DNA of 30,555 nt from Leucobacter sp. UBA1945 (lineage in GTDB: Bacteria > Actinomycetota > Actinomycetes > Actinomycetales > Microbacteriaceae). Positions 21,852 to 30,161 of the stretch are shown here, in pieces (position 1 is the stretch's first letter; the number at the start of each line of letters is the position of its first letter). The stretch is from NCBI GenBank assembly GCA_002336855.1, contig DDEV01000048.1, positions 1 to 30,555 on the forward strand. The letters run 5' to 3'. Below the pieces are notes generated by a model that saw nothing but the letters and a program-made list of their open reading frames with translations, was not told the origin of the DNA and did no database searches. The position numbers were made by a program, and so were the translations under genes.

Positions 21852-24800
21852 TTAGAGCGCGAATCGCCGACGACGAGCCATACCGAGTAGTACGAGTGCC
21901 ACGAGCAGGAACGCACTTCCGGCGATCGTGAAGGCATCGGAGCCCAATCCGCCCGTAATCGGTACGCCAGGAACCTGCATCTTCTGGTTCTCGACAGGGT
22001 TGTCGGGAGCGAACACCAGGTGCTCTGCGTCAATCGTGAAGGTGAACGAGGGAGGCGAATCGCTCAGGTAATATCCCGCCGGGGCTTTCGTCTCGGTCAA
22101 CGTGTAGCTGCCCCAGCCGAGATTCGCGATCTCGAACTCACCCGCGACCGGATCGGTGTCCACGCCAACGTATCCGAGCTGCCCGGTGTTGTCGGTGACC
22201 GTCACGGAGTCCGAGGTCGGACCAGCGGGCCCGACCAACGACCATTCCGATCCGGCAAGATGCTCGCCGTTGTCTGCATCGACCTTCTGCCAAGATGCCT
22301 CCCCGAGGATCCGAGAGTTCGCGATGGGAGCTCCGTGCGCATAGCTCAGGTGAGTCGAGTCGATCGTGAAGAAGAACGAGGGAGGTTGATCGCCAAGCGC
22401 ATAACCCTCAGGCGCTTCCGTCTCAGTCAGGGTGTAGCCACCCCATTGCAGGCTCTGCAACAGGAACTCGCCAGCAGCAGGATTCTTGTCGAGGCCGAGA
22501 CATTCCGCGACAGAACCTGCCACGCAATCGGTAACCTCTTCGCCGTCGAGCGGGAGTCCGGGAGCAGATACCGTCCAGACACTCCCCGCGAGTGCGTGCG
22601 CGGGGAGCTGATCATCGGTCTTGCTCCAAGCCGCCTCGCCGAGGATTCTGGGGTTTACCACCGGAGTGGATCGGACATAGCTCAGCACTCCGACGCCCGC
22701 GCTGACGGTGAAGTAAATGGCGGGTGTCAGCGTCACGAGGGAATACCCGACCGGTGCGCTCGTTTCAGTGAGGGCGTAGTCGCCCCACTTCAGATTTCCG
22801 AGTTCAAGCTCACCCGCAGCGGGGTTGAGGTCGAGACCCGTGTAGCCTGCTTGACCAGTGTTGTCTGTGACCGACACCGTTGATGAGTTGGCGCCCATCG
22901 GGCCGAGCAGGCTCCATGCGCTGCCACCGATCTTGTGAGCCGGAGTCTGGTCATCGACCTTGCTCCACTTCGCGGTGCCCGGCAGATCGGCGTTGACGAT
23001 CGTGCAGCTCACACGGTTTTTCTCGTGGATCGTCAGTTTCGAGGTAGCCGAGTCGAATGTCCAGGGTGTGCCCTCATTCCCCTCTGCCGATTCGCACACC
23101 CAATTGGTCTTGAGCACGTAGCCTGCCGGGTTCGCAGATTCGCTCAGCAGATAGGTGCCGGGCTTCAGCGAGGTGCTCGCGACAGTACCGTTGCCAGAGA
23201 TCGGGCTCTGGCCCGGGATCGCGGGCTGTGGTGTGGCAGTCACGACCCAGTCTGCGGGAACTTTCTTGCCTGCACCAAGGTCGAACTGCTGGTCGAGTTG
23301 CTTCGTCAAAGTGAGTCCGGGGCATGTCGAGACACCGGAGTTATCCTGTTCAACCGGAGCGACCCAGTTCTTCAGGTTGCGCGCCGTGCCGGTCCAGGAT
23401 CGAACGTATCCCGTTTCTCCGATCAAGGGCGGGCAACCGTCGCTACCGAATGCCCCGTCTGAGAGCGGCACACTGATCGACACGGTCTGGTTACCACCGG
23501 AATTCGTGAACGTCACGGTCTGCGCGTAGTTGAGTGGGGTGCAACCCGGTGAATTCCAGGCCGATGGGTAGGCATTGCCGGATGTACCTCCGTAGACGCA
23601 AACCGCAGCCGTCGTTGTCCCACTGTCGATGAAGATGACCTGCCCGCCGAGGCTGCGGTCCGGCCTCGGAACCAGCGGTGATCCGCCCCACCGCTCCGGC
23701 GCGTTCGTGTATTCGACCGACCAGCCGAAGGTGCCAGTGGTTGAAGGGCGAACCCATGAGGCTTCAAGCACGGCATCGCTTCCCGTGCCGACAACTTCTG
23801 AAGTGAACGAGAGCAGCTGCGACTGCTGGGGGGTCACCTGGGTGTGCGAGCCCGACCAAGTAGAAGGGTTCGTATCGTCGCCAGTGGTGTTGTAACTGCC
23901 CGTGTTGGCGCCACCCGGTGGAACAGCGAACACGCTGACAGTCTTTGCAGCCATGGCGGGTGAGGTCTGAGAGATGGGGGTTCCTGCGTCGTCAGGGCGA
24001 AGCACTAACGTTGCCGCAGGTGACTCCGCACTGGTTCCGCTTCCCAACAACACCCAACTCGAGTCGCTGCCAGTCAAGAACCCCTTAGCCGCCACGGGCC
24101 GCAAACGGTAGTTCTCACCAGCCGCCACGTCGTGCACTGATCCGGGATCAGCGTCGTCAAACAGCCGGGTGAGCCTGAAGTATCCCGCTCGCGCATCGAG
24201 GTCGGAGCCGGCGTAGTCACCCTGGCCGGTGTTGTCATGCACCGTGGAGACCGGCGCATCCGCCCAGAGCACGTCATCCGAAGGGTCGGTGGCGTCACGT
24301 GGACCCTGCACCGAGAACACGATGTCGCCCAGCTGCAACACCTCTCCGCTACTGCTGACGGCGGCCCAGCTTAACGAGGGAGATGCCGAGGAGTCGCTCG
24401 CGGCGGCCTGCTGCGCCGCTTCGGGAGTGGTCACAACTGTGGCAGCTGCCGAAGCACCCTCATCGGATTGAGTCGAATCCGCATCGACGGCCTCCGCATC
24501 CGGCGCCGTGGTCACCGGCGGCTCCTCGCTCGTAGGTGGCACCGGGGCAGGCGTCTCGGTTGGAGGCATAGGGGGTTCCTCTACAACCGGTGCGGGCGAT
24601 GAGCTCTCCGCAGGAGCCTCACTCACCACCTCAGCAGTGCCTGCCTCCGGTGTCACAGTTTCGACACTCGTGGCAACCGGATCCTCGCCAAGGGCAAGCG
24701 CAGGGCTAGCTCCGAGCAATAGCAACGAGACAACGGAAAAGGCCGCCACCCACACGCGTGAGTGACGGCCCCTCCGAGCTCCCGGCATCCCATGCCGCGC

Positions 24801-24878
24801 GGCGGGTCCCGTCGCCCGGTGCCCTCCACCACTCGCTGAGCTCCCCCAGATCCCAGTCCCGATGTGTGACCGCTTCAT
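21852..24878 (-). CDS. Large CnaB-repeat surface protein, probable pilus tip/minor pilin (VPITG-anchored)
   Basis: A secreted, wall- or pilus-anchored protein, 1008 aa from MKRSHIGTGIWG. A long basic n-region (about 44 residues) precedes the signal helix (WVAAFSVVSLLLLG to ASPALA, about 45-64). A Pro/Thr/Glu-rich stalk (about 70-150) follows, then an N-terminal region with one degenerate repeat (DNTGQGDYAGSDLDARAGYF). Next is a unique Ser/Thr/Gly-rich beta region with Cys residues that may carry the adhesive function, another CnaB-like module (LTKQLDQQFDL to GTYLLSESANPAGY), and three tandem CnaB repeats (636-968). The sorting signal VPITG (972-976) departs from LPxTG at position 1. GAGG lies 6-9 bases before the ATG. 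It is first in the pilus operon; a tip adhesin role is inferred from size and order. Confidence 0.88.
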   Translation of the reverse strand: MKRSHIGTGIWGSSASGGGHRATGPAARHGMPGARRGRHSRVWVAAFSVVSLLLLGASPALALGEDPVATSVETVTPEAGTAEVVSEAPAESSSPAPVVEEPPMPPTETPAPVPPTSEEPPVTTAPDAEAVDADSTQSDEGASAAATVVTTPEAAQQAAASDSSASPSLSWAAVSSSGEVLQLGDIVFSVQGPRDATDPSDDVLWADAPVSTVHDNTGQGDYAGSDLDARAGYFRLTRLFDDADPGSVHDVAAGENYRLRPVAAKGFLTGSDSSWVLLGSGTSAESPAATLVLRPDDAGTPISQTSPAMAAKTVSVFAVPPGGANTGSYNTTGDDTNPSTWSGSHTQVTPQQSQLLSFTSEVVGTGSDAVLEASWVRPSTTGTFGWSVEYTNAPERWGGSPLVPRPDRSLGGQVIFIDSGTTTAAVCVYGGTSGNAYPSAWNSPGCTPLNYAQTVTFTNSGGNQTVSISVPLSDGAFGSDGCPPLIGETGYVRSWTGTARNLKNWVAPVEQDNSGVSTCPGLTLTKQLDQQFDLGAGKKVPADWVVTATPQPAIPGQSPISGNGTVASTSLKPGTYLLSESANPAGYVLKTNWVCESAEGNEGTPWTFDSATSKLTIHEKNRVSCTIVNADLPGTAKWSKVDDQTPAHKIGGSAWSLLGPMGANSSTVSVTDNTGQAGYTGLDLNPAAGELELGNLKWGDYALTETSAPVGYSLVTLTPAIYFTVSAGVGVLSYVRSTPVVNPRILGEAAWSKTDDQLPAHALAGSVWTVSAPGLPLDGEEVTDCVAGSVAECLGLDKNPAAGEFLLQSLQWGGYTLTETEAPEGYALGDQPPSFFFTIDSTHLSYAHGAPIANSRILGEASWQKVDADNGEHLAGSEWSLVGPAGPTSDSVTVTDNTGQLGYVGVDTDPVAGEFEIANLGWGSYTLTETKAPAGYYLSDSPPSFTFTIDAEHLVFAPDNPVENQKMQVPGVPITGGLGSDAFTIAGSAFLLVALVLLGMARRRRFAL
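21975..22973 (-). repeat. Three tandem CnaB-type repeats (about 112 residues each)
   Basis: Repeats begin AKWSKVDD, AAWSKTDD and ASWQKVDA (protein residues 636, 749 and 861). Each contains a DxxPxAGE motif, L(K/Q/G)WGxYxLTETxAPxGY and ends in N-containing strands (VVNPR, IANSR, VENQK). The paired Lys near the start and Asn near the end, with the E-box Glu, are the ingredients of intramolecular isopeptide bonds. Repeat 2 replaces DNTGQxGY with a Cys-containing DCVAGSVAECLG, a possible disulfide loop. Confidence 0.85.
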
Positions 24879-24926
24879 GACATCCTCGATTCCGCTCGCG
24901 CCAGAACCGATCGGACCAACCCCCGA

Positions 24927-25030
24927 TACCGAAAATCCCCCGGTAGCGAAGCAGCAACTCTGCTTCGGCAACGGCGCCCCTTTGTGCCTGCCGCAAGGCT
25001 AGGAGCCGAACACCACCCCGAGCATCGGGG
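24927..25030 (-). ncRNA. Structured 5' leader candidate of the pilus operon
   Basis: Read on the minus strand, the leader can form CCCCGA-TGC-TCGGGG (25030-25016) and GGCT-CCT-AGCC. It can also form a CGGCA/TGCCG stem enclosing GGC/GCC with loop ACAAAGGGGC, a perfect 8-bp hairpin CGAAGCAG-AGTTG-CTGCTTCG (24967-24947), and TACCG-N9-CGGTA (24945-24927). The CGGCA/TGCCG stem and the 8-bp stem share two bases, so they may be alternatives. It ends about 50 bases before the adhesin start. I do not recognise a known riboswitch class. Confidence 0.5.
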
Positions 25031-25034
25031 ACAA

Positions 25035-25087
25035 TTACGTAACTTTGAGAGTCGACCAGGTCCCCGCGAAGCTGTGAATCGCGATTC
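25035..25087. promoter_or_regulatory. Two palindromes TTACGTAA and GAATCGCGATTC between divergent promoters
   Basis: TTACGTAA (25035-25042) and the 12-bp perfect palindrome GAATCGCGATTC (25076-25087) lie 41 bases apart centre to centre, about four helical turns. The second is followed by a T-rich run. They are candidate operators for the divergent LuxR-type regulator or another factor. Confidence 0.45.
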
Positions 25088-25153
25088 TTTTTCTTGTGCA
25101 TGAGCCCGAAACGAGAGAGGATCTCAAGCGGGAGCTAGAAATTGGGGGGTTCG

Positions 25154-27736
25154 ATGAACCTCAAAAAACGCATTGCTATTGGCGTGCAAGAAAGTGCTGT
25201 GCCCGAACCGGGCAGCGCCTTTCTTGCTGTCTCCGACGCGCGCGTTCGCCGTCTCGCCGACGCACTCAGCGCCGAAGGCGCGAGCCTCGTGCTGACGGGC
25301 GAACCGGGCTGCGGCAAGTCGCACCTCGCTCAGCGGGCTGCCCACGCGTTCGCCGCTGGGTCAGCTCGGCCGGTGCAACAGGTGCTCGTGCAGCAGCTCG
25401 CCGAGCTCCTGCAGCTCTGCCAGGTCACCGCAGCCACCACTCCGCGTGAAACGAGCGATCTCGTAGTACGCGCCCTGAACGCCAGGTTTCCGGCGCATGA
25501 GATCGTGCTCGTCGCACTAGGCCTCGACACCTACCACGGCGACGAGGCCGCGTTCTTCGAACACCTCGTTCGAGCGAGGCAGCTGCGGTTCATCGGCACG
25601 GCGCATCAAGTGGTCGGCGCCGCCGATCGCCTCGCCCGCGATCCCGGGGTCACCCTGCACGCGGTCGAACCGTTCACGATCGACGAGAGCGATGCCTTTC
25701 TCTCTCGCCTGTTCGGGGTCGATCACTTCGCACGGCAGGCGCTCGATGACTGGTACGCCGCCACCCTCGGCAACCCGCACGCCCTCGCAACACTCGCGCT
25801 CGCCGCCGATCGTCGCGGTGCGATCCATCGCGCAAGGCGCATGGCCTGGATCACTCCGAGAGAAGATCAGCCCCCAGCTGATTTCGTGGCGCAACTCGAA
25901 GGGCTGAGCGCGCTCGAGCGAGACACCATCGAGCTGGTGACGTTCGCAGAACCGTTGCACGAGGCCGCGCTGCTGCAGCTGCTCGACACCGATACAGTCA
26001 CAGCTCTGCTCAACAAGCAGCTGCTGGTCGTGCGAACCGACGTATCAGGAGTCACCGCGATCGTCACGCGACTCCCGGTGCTCGGCGCGGCGATCCGCGA
26101 ACACTTGTCGCCTATGAGACGCAACAGCCTGGCGACACTCTGCTTCAACGCGCTTCTCTCAGACGACGCGGCTCTCACCCCCGCGAGCCGAAGGAGGCTG
26201 GTGCACTTCGGCATGGCCGCCGGCCGCGAGCTGCCCGCAGACTGGTTATGGCAAGCAATGCGCGCGGCCGGCCACTCCGGAGAGCTGCACTACACGCTGC
26301 GCCTTGCGCTCGCCGCGATGGCCCACGAAGACCCGCAGCGCGCAGCAGAGGCGATACTCAGGGCCTGCGATCTCGCCCACTTCTTGAACGCGCCTGATGC
26401 GCTCGACGAGGCCGTGCTGGCGCTGACCACGCTGCTCGCAGACCAGCACACCCTCGACGCGCTCTCGTTCGAAACGCAGTTCGCGCTCGCCGCCACCTCC
26501 GTTTGCTTTGCACCAAAATATGCGGGCAACCCCGACCTCGCGATGCGGGCCTTCGACATCTGGGAGCGGCGCTGGGCCGCGCAGGGCTTCGACGCCCAGC
26601 CCCTCACGCAGGCTTGTCGCATGCGGGTGCTCACTCTCAACGGGCGGCTTCGCGACGGGCTCGTCGCAAGCGCGCGGGCCGAAGGCGAGCGTGACCTCAA
26701 TGCCGAGTGGCTCTCTGCCCCGGCTCGCACCTTCGAGGCCCTCATACGCGTGCAGATGGGACAGTTTCGCGAGGCCATCGCGCTCGCAGAAACCACGCGC
26801 AAACTCGTCTTGCTGCACGAGATCTCGCCCACCGTCTCGGGAGACCTCGAAGGCTTCGCCCTCTTCATCGCCCACTGGGCACGCGGCACCACTATCTCGG
26901 CCAGGCACACACTCGAGCAGGTCGCAGCACCCACTCGCGCAGACCTGCACGCCGTGCAGAACCAGACCGGGCTCATCGAGCTCGGCATCATTCTGTTCAG
27001 TCTGCAAGAAGCGCGCTGGAACGACGCGGCCGAGCTCGCAGAGCAGCTCCTCGCCACTACCAAACTCAATGACCCGTTCGGCATCACACCTTTCGTGCAC
27101 GCCGCAGCCGCGCTCGCGCTCGCGGCCCTCGGCGAAGACGACCGCGCTCGCGCGGCGCTGCACCTCAGCGAGATGTTCGAGCACCCGGGCCTTTCGACCG
27201 CGCTACGCGGCTTCGTCGGCAATCTCACCCTGCGAGCCAGGCAGTGGCTGCGCGACCCCGACCTGCTCACCCACGCGCGCACCCACGCCGAGTGGGCTCG
27301 AAACGAGAACCTGCCCCTGGTCGAACTCAAAGTGCTCGACCTCATCGCGCACCAAACCGCTCGTCATGACCCGATTCTGCTCGCCAGGGCAGAGGAGCTT
27401 GCGCCACTGGTCGACCAGCCGGTGGGCCCGGCGATCCTCGCCCATATTCGATCGCTCATGCGGGCCGAAGGCAGCGACGCAGACGCGGACGAACGCCTAC
27501 TCTCTGAACTCGGCATCTGGATGCCGCTGCCCCCCGTCTCGCAGCTCACCGGCCGCGAGCGCGAGATCGCTCTGTTCACCGCGCTCGGTTATTCGTCGCG
27601 GTACATCGCCGAGCGCTTGCAGCTTTCGGTGAGAACGGTCGAAACGCACCTCACGCACGTCTACACGAAACTCGGTATCGACGGGCGCGAAGAGCTGCGC
27701 CGCTGGTTCTCGCGCGGGCGAGAGCACCTTTCGTGA
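25154..27736 (+). CDS. Large LuxR-type transcriptional regulator with N-terminal ATPase (LAL/MalT-like)
   Basis: An 860-aa regulator. An N-terminal P-loop NTPase domain has Walker A GEPGCGKS (49-56) and an AAA/STAND-like continuation (FGVDHFARQALDDWYAATLGNPHALATLAL, about 195-225). A long all-helical, Ala/Leu/Glu-rich TPR-like middle follows (about 330-780). The C-terminal LuxR helix-turn-helix is LTGREREIALFTALGYSSRYIAERLQLSVRTVETHLTHVYTKLGI (about 798-842). Such proteins couple ligand and ATP sensing to activation. The ATG at 25154 is chosen over an in-frame TTG 12 bases upstream because a GGGGGG ribosome site lies between them. It is divergent from the pilus operon across 275 bases, so control of pilus expression is inferred. 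A two-component system follows 40 bases later. Confidence 0.88.
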   Translation: MNLKKRIAIGVQESAVPEPGSAFLAVSDARVRRLADALSAEGASLVLTGEPGCGKSHLAQRAAHAFAAGSARPVQQVLVQQLAELLQLCQVTAATTPRETSDLVVRALNARFPAHEIVLVALGLDTYHGDEAAFFEHLVRARQLRFIGTAHQVVGAADRLARDPGVTLHAVEPFTIDESDAFLSRLFGVDHFARQALDDWYAATLGNPHALATLALAADRRGAIHRARRMAWITPREDQPPADFVAQLEGLSALERDTIELVTFAEPLHEAALLQLLDTDTVTALLNKQLLVVRTDVSGVTAIVTRLPVLGAAIREHLSPMRRNSLATLCFNALLSDDAALTPASRRRLVHFGMAAGRELPADWLWQAMRAAGHSGELHYTLRLALAAMAHEDPQRAAEAILRACDLAHFLNAPDALDEAVLALTTLLADQHTLDALSFETQFALAATSVCFAPKYAGNPDLAMRAFDIWERRWAAQGFDAQPLTQACRMRVLTLNGRLRDGLVASARAEGERDLNAEWLSAPARTFEALIRVQMGQFREAIALAETTRKLVLLHEISPTVSGDLEGFALFIAHWARGTTISARHTLEQVAAPTRADLHAVQNQTGLIELGIILFSLQEARWNDAAELAEQLLATTKLNDPFGITPFVHAAAALALAALGEDDRARAALHLSEMFEHPGLSTALRGFVGNLTLRARQWLRDPDLLTHARTHAEWARNENLPLVELKVLDLIAHQTARHDPILLARAEELAPLVDQPVGPAILAHIRSLMRAEGSDADADERLLSELGIWMPLPPVSQLTGREREIALFTALGYSSRYIAERLQLSVRTVETHLTHVYTKLGIDGREELRRWFSRGREHLS

Positions 27737-27776
27737 CATTCAGCCAGCTCATAGCAAACTTTCAGAGACTGAGAAC

Positions 27777-28478
27777 ATGAACACTCAGCACAAGGGACCT
27801 CGCATTCTCATCGTCGACGACGAACCGAGCATTCGCGAGCTGCTCAGCACCAGCCTGCGCTTCGCTGGCTTCGGAGTGCGCGCGGTCGGCAACGGCGCGC
27901 AAACCATCTCGGCTGTTCTCGAAGAAGAGCCAGATCTCATCATTCTCGACGTCATGCTGCCCGACATGAACGGCTTCAGCGTGACGAAGCGCCTGCGCTC
28001 GCACGGCTTCACCGCCCCCATTCTCTTTCTGACCGCGAAAGACGACACCGAAGACAAGGTGATGGGGCTCACGGTCGGCGGCGACGATTACGTCACGAAG
28101 CCGTTCAGTCTCGACGAGATTATTGCGAGGATCAAAGCCATTCTTCGTCGCACTATTCAAGAAGACGAAGAGGCCGTTCTTGAAACCGGCCCAATCGTGC
28201 TCGACCAGGACACGCACGAGGTACGCGTCGCCGGCAGCCCGATCGAGCTCAGCCCGACAGAATTCAAGCTGCTGCGCTACCTGATGCAGAACGCGAACCG
28301 CGTGCTGTCGAAGGCGCAGATTCTCGACCATGTGTGGGAGTACGACTTCAACGGCGACGCCGGCATCGTCGAATCGTACATCTCATACCTACGCCGCAAG
28401 CTCGACCCGCTCACCGGCGAGTCGCTGATTCAGACGAAGCGCGGCTTCGGCTACATGCTCAAGACCGACGCGAAGTAA
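27777..28478 (+). CDS. OmpR/PhoB-family response regulator
   Basis: DNA-binding half of a two-component system, 233 aa. The receiver domain (10-123) has the acidic pair D14/D15, phosphoacceptor D58 (LIILDVMLPD), T86 and K108 (VTKPF), all intact. The C-terminal winged helix (about 140-230) carries the OmpR-type pattern PIELSPTEFKLLRYLMQNANRVLSKAQILDHVW and ESYISYLRRKLD. The ATG is preceded by only a weak GAGA-type ribosome site. The 40-base gap from the LuxR-type gene may allow cotranscription. The kinase gene begins 4 bases after its stop, so the two form a pair. The regulon is unknown. Confidence 0.95.
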   Translation: MNTQHKGPRILIVDDEPSIRELLSTSLRFAGFGVRAVGNGAQTISAVLEEEPDLIILDVMLPDMNGFSVTKRLRSHGFTAPILFLTAKDDTEDKVMGLTVGGDDYVTKPFSLDEIIARIKAILRRTIQEDEEAVLETGPIVLDQDTHEVRVAGSPIELSPTEFKLLRYLMQNANRVLSKAQILDHVWEYDFNGDAGIVESYISYLRRKLDPLTGESLIQTKRGFGYMLKTDAK

Positions 28479-28482
28479 GCCG

Positions 28483-30033
28483 TTGGCTCATAAGCCGATG
28501 GCCGCAGACCAGGCTACCGTTGCCGGCCCCGAGGGCACCCCGCCCCGGGGCCGCTTCGGTGCCCGCTGGAACGACATCACCCTGCGGGCGAAGATCACCG
28601 GAGTGACGGTGTTCATCCTGTCGCTCGGCCTCATCGTCGCGGGCATCGGCACCCAGTCGTTTCTGCGACCGCAGCTCATCGCAACGCAAGAGAAAGAGTT
28701 GCAGCAGGTGCTCAGCAACCCGAAGTTCGTGCTGAGCGCAAGCGCTGACACCAAGGATCTACGCTGCGAAGACGTGCAGAATGCGAGCCCGAAATTCTAC
28801 GTCGCCGTGCTCGACGGCAGCGGTGAGATTCTCTGCGACAACGCGCAGGGGCGCGAGGGCGAGCTTTCCCCGTCATTGCCGACAATCCTGCCCGAGTACG
28901 CAGCGCAACACCCCAACCAGGTGTTCACCATTCAGGGCAAGGATGCGCTCGAGTGGCACACCGTCGTCGGGCCGATCAATTCGTCTCAGAGCGGTACCCC
29001 TGCATTCACGCTGCTCATCGCTTCGTCGACGGCAGAAGTCAATCGCACCATGGCGGCCTTTGCGCTGGTGTTCTCGGGGTTCGGCATCGCCGTGCTGCTG
29101 TTGGGCGCGGCGCTCACGCGGATCCTCGTCACGAACACCTTCGCGCCCCTCGCCGAGGTCGAACAGACCGCGCTCGAAATCTCACGCGGCGACTACTCGA
29201 AGCGCATTCTCGTCGCGAGCCCCCACACAGAGGTCGGGCACCTGGGGCAATCACTCAACGTGATGCTCGACCGAATAGACACGTCGTTCGAAGAGCGACA
29301 GCACACCATCGAGCAAATGCGGCGCTTCATCAGCGACGCGGGTCACGAGCTGCGCACGCCGCTCGTGTCGGTGCGCGGCTACGCCGAGATGTACCGCCAT
29401 GGCTGGCTCACCGAGGGTGAACAGCTCGATCAGGCGATGGAGCGCATCGAGAAAGAGGCCATTCGCATGGGCTCGCTCGTCGATGATCTGCTCGCGCTTG
29501 CCAGGCTCGACGAAAAGCGACCGCTCGATGCGACACCGCTCGAACTCAACAAGATAGCCTCTGACGCGGCTCTCGACACCCACGCGCAGGCGCCCGATCG
29601 CGAGGTGACGGCCTTTGAGGATGCGGCGTCTCCCATCGTGATCGGCGACGAGCACAAGGTTCGGCAAGTCATCACGAACCTGATCGGCAACGCGCTGCGC
29701 TACAGCCCCGAGGGCAGCCCGATCGAGATTCGGGTGAGCTCAGACGCTTCGGTCGGCTCGGCGACGTTCGAGATCGTCGACCACGGCGAGGGCATTCCCG
29801 AACAGTTTCGCGCGAAGATCTTCGACCGCTTCTGGCGCGCCGACACGTCGCGCAACCGAGAAACCGGCGGCTCGGGCCTCGGGCTCTCGATCGTGAAGTC
29901 GATCATCGCGGCGCACGGCGGCACGGTGAGCGTGCACGAGACGCCCGGTGGCGGGGCGACGTTTAGGGTGTCTTTGCCGCTCGCCCCGGTCGATGCGGCC
30001 GAAGACACGGTGCCGATGCGGCGGCTCAGGTAG
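28483..30033 (+). CDS. Sensor histidine kinase paired with the OmpR-type regulator
   Basis: Membrane sensor kinase, 516 aa. Transmembrane helix 1 is at about 38-60, an extracytoplasmic sensor domain at about 61-188, helix 2 at about 190-212, a HAMP domain at about 213-268, and HisKA with the phosphorylated H288 (DAGHELRTPL). A HATPase_c domain follows with N-box NLIGNALRY, G1 VDHGEGIP, F-box FDRFWRAD and G2 GGSGLGLSIVK. All kinase boxes are intact. The sensor part holds two cysteines (C95, C118) and no cofactor motif I recognise. The start is TTG at 28483 with GAAG 7 bases upstream; the ATG at 28498 is a credible alternative that only removes five residues. Confidence 0.93.
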   Translation: MAHKPMAADQATVAGPEGTPPRGRFGARWNDITLRAKITGVTVFILSLGLIVAGIGTQSFLRPQLIATQEKELQQVLSNPKFVLSASADTKDLRCEDVQNASPKFYVAVLDGSGEILCDNAQGREGELSPSLPTILPEYAAQHPNQVFTIQGKDALEWHTVVGPINSSQSGTPAFTLLIASSTAEVNRTMAAFALVFSGFGIAVLLLGAALTRILVTNTFAPLAEVEQTALEISRGDYSKRILVASPHTEVGHLGQSLNVMLDRIDTSFEERQHTIEQMRRFISDAGHELRTPLVSVRGYAEMYRHGWLTEGEQLDQAMERIEKEAIRMGSLVDDLLALARLDEKRPLDATPLELNKIASDAALDTHAQAPDREVTAFEDAASPIVIGDEHKVRQVITNLIGNALRYSPEGSPIEIRVSSDASVGSATFEIVDHGEGIPEQFRAKIFDRFWRADTSRNRETGGSGLGLSIVKSIIAAHGGTVSVHETPGGGATFRVSLPLAPVDAAEDTVPMRRLR

Positions 30034-30087
30034 GGCTCGCTCCCCGTCCCCCGCTCGCATCCCGCGGCTCGCCCTGTCTTAAGCAGG

Positions 30088-30136
30088 TGGGCAGTAGGTG
30101 TTGCCTCGACCGTCGGCAGGCAACACCTACTGCCCA
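30088..30136. terminator. Perfect 18-bp inverted repeat between kinase and groEL
   Basis: Arms 30088-30105 (TGGGCAGTAGGTGTTGCC) and 30119-30136 are exact reverse complements with a 13-base loop, in which CGA/TCG can pair further. It lies between convergent genes and could be a terminator for the kinase transcript, though no T tract follows on either strand. A small dispersed repeat is the alternative. Confidence 0.6.
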
Positions 30137-30161
30137 GATGTTTCGCCCTGCTCCCACACGC

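Larger units (their letters stand above)
24879..25153. other. Divergent intergenic region between the pilus operon and the LuxR-type regulator
   Basis: No gene is seen in these 275 bases. They must hold both promoters. The pilus side is dominated by hairpin-forming sequence (24927-25030), and the centre by two perfect palindromes (25035-25042 and 25076-25087). A further palindrome CCGATCGG is at 24907-24914. Density of dyads is far above the rest of the window. Confidence 0.6.

Noticed and set aside
21764..22033. Ninety-residue N-terminal extension of the pilin
   Set aside because: It overlaps the adhesin coding region, and the signal peptide only makes sense from the ATG at 21763 or 21781.
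24879..24971. Thirty-one-residue extension of the adhesin from a TTG at 24971
   Set aside because: It runs through the leader hairpins, has no ribosome site, and would put the signal peptide far from the N-terminus; the ATG at 24878 has GAGG at the right distance.
24927..25030. c-di-GMP (GEMM-I) or c-di-AMP riboswitch upstream of the pilus operon
   Set aside because: The leader is structured, but the conserved blocks of these classes (such as GCAAAGCC with a GNRA tetraloop, or the ydaO core) could not be found on the transcribed strand.
27777..30033. Two-component system as the certain regulator of the pilus
   Set aside because: It only follows the LuxR-type gene on the same strand; no shared binding site or other link to the pilus operon is visible.
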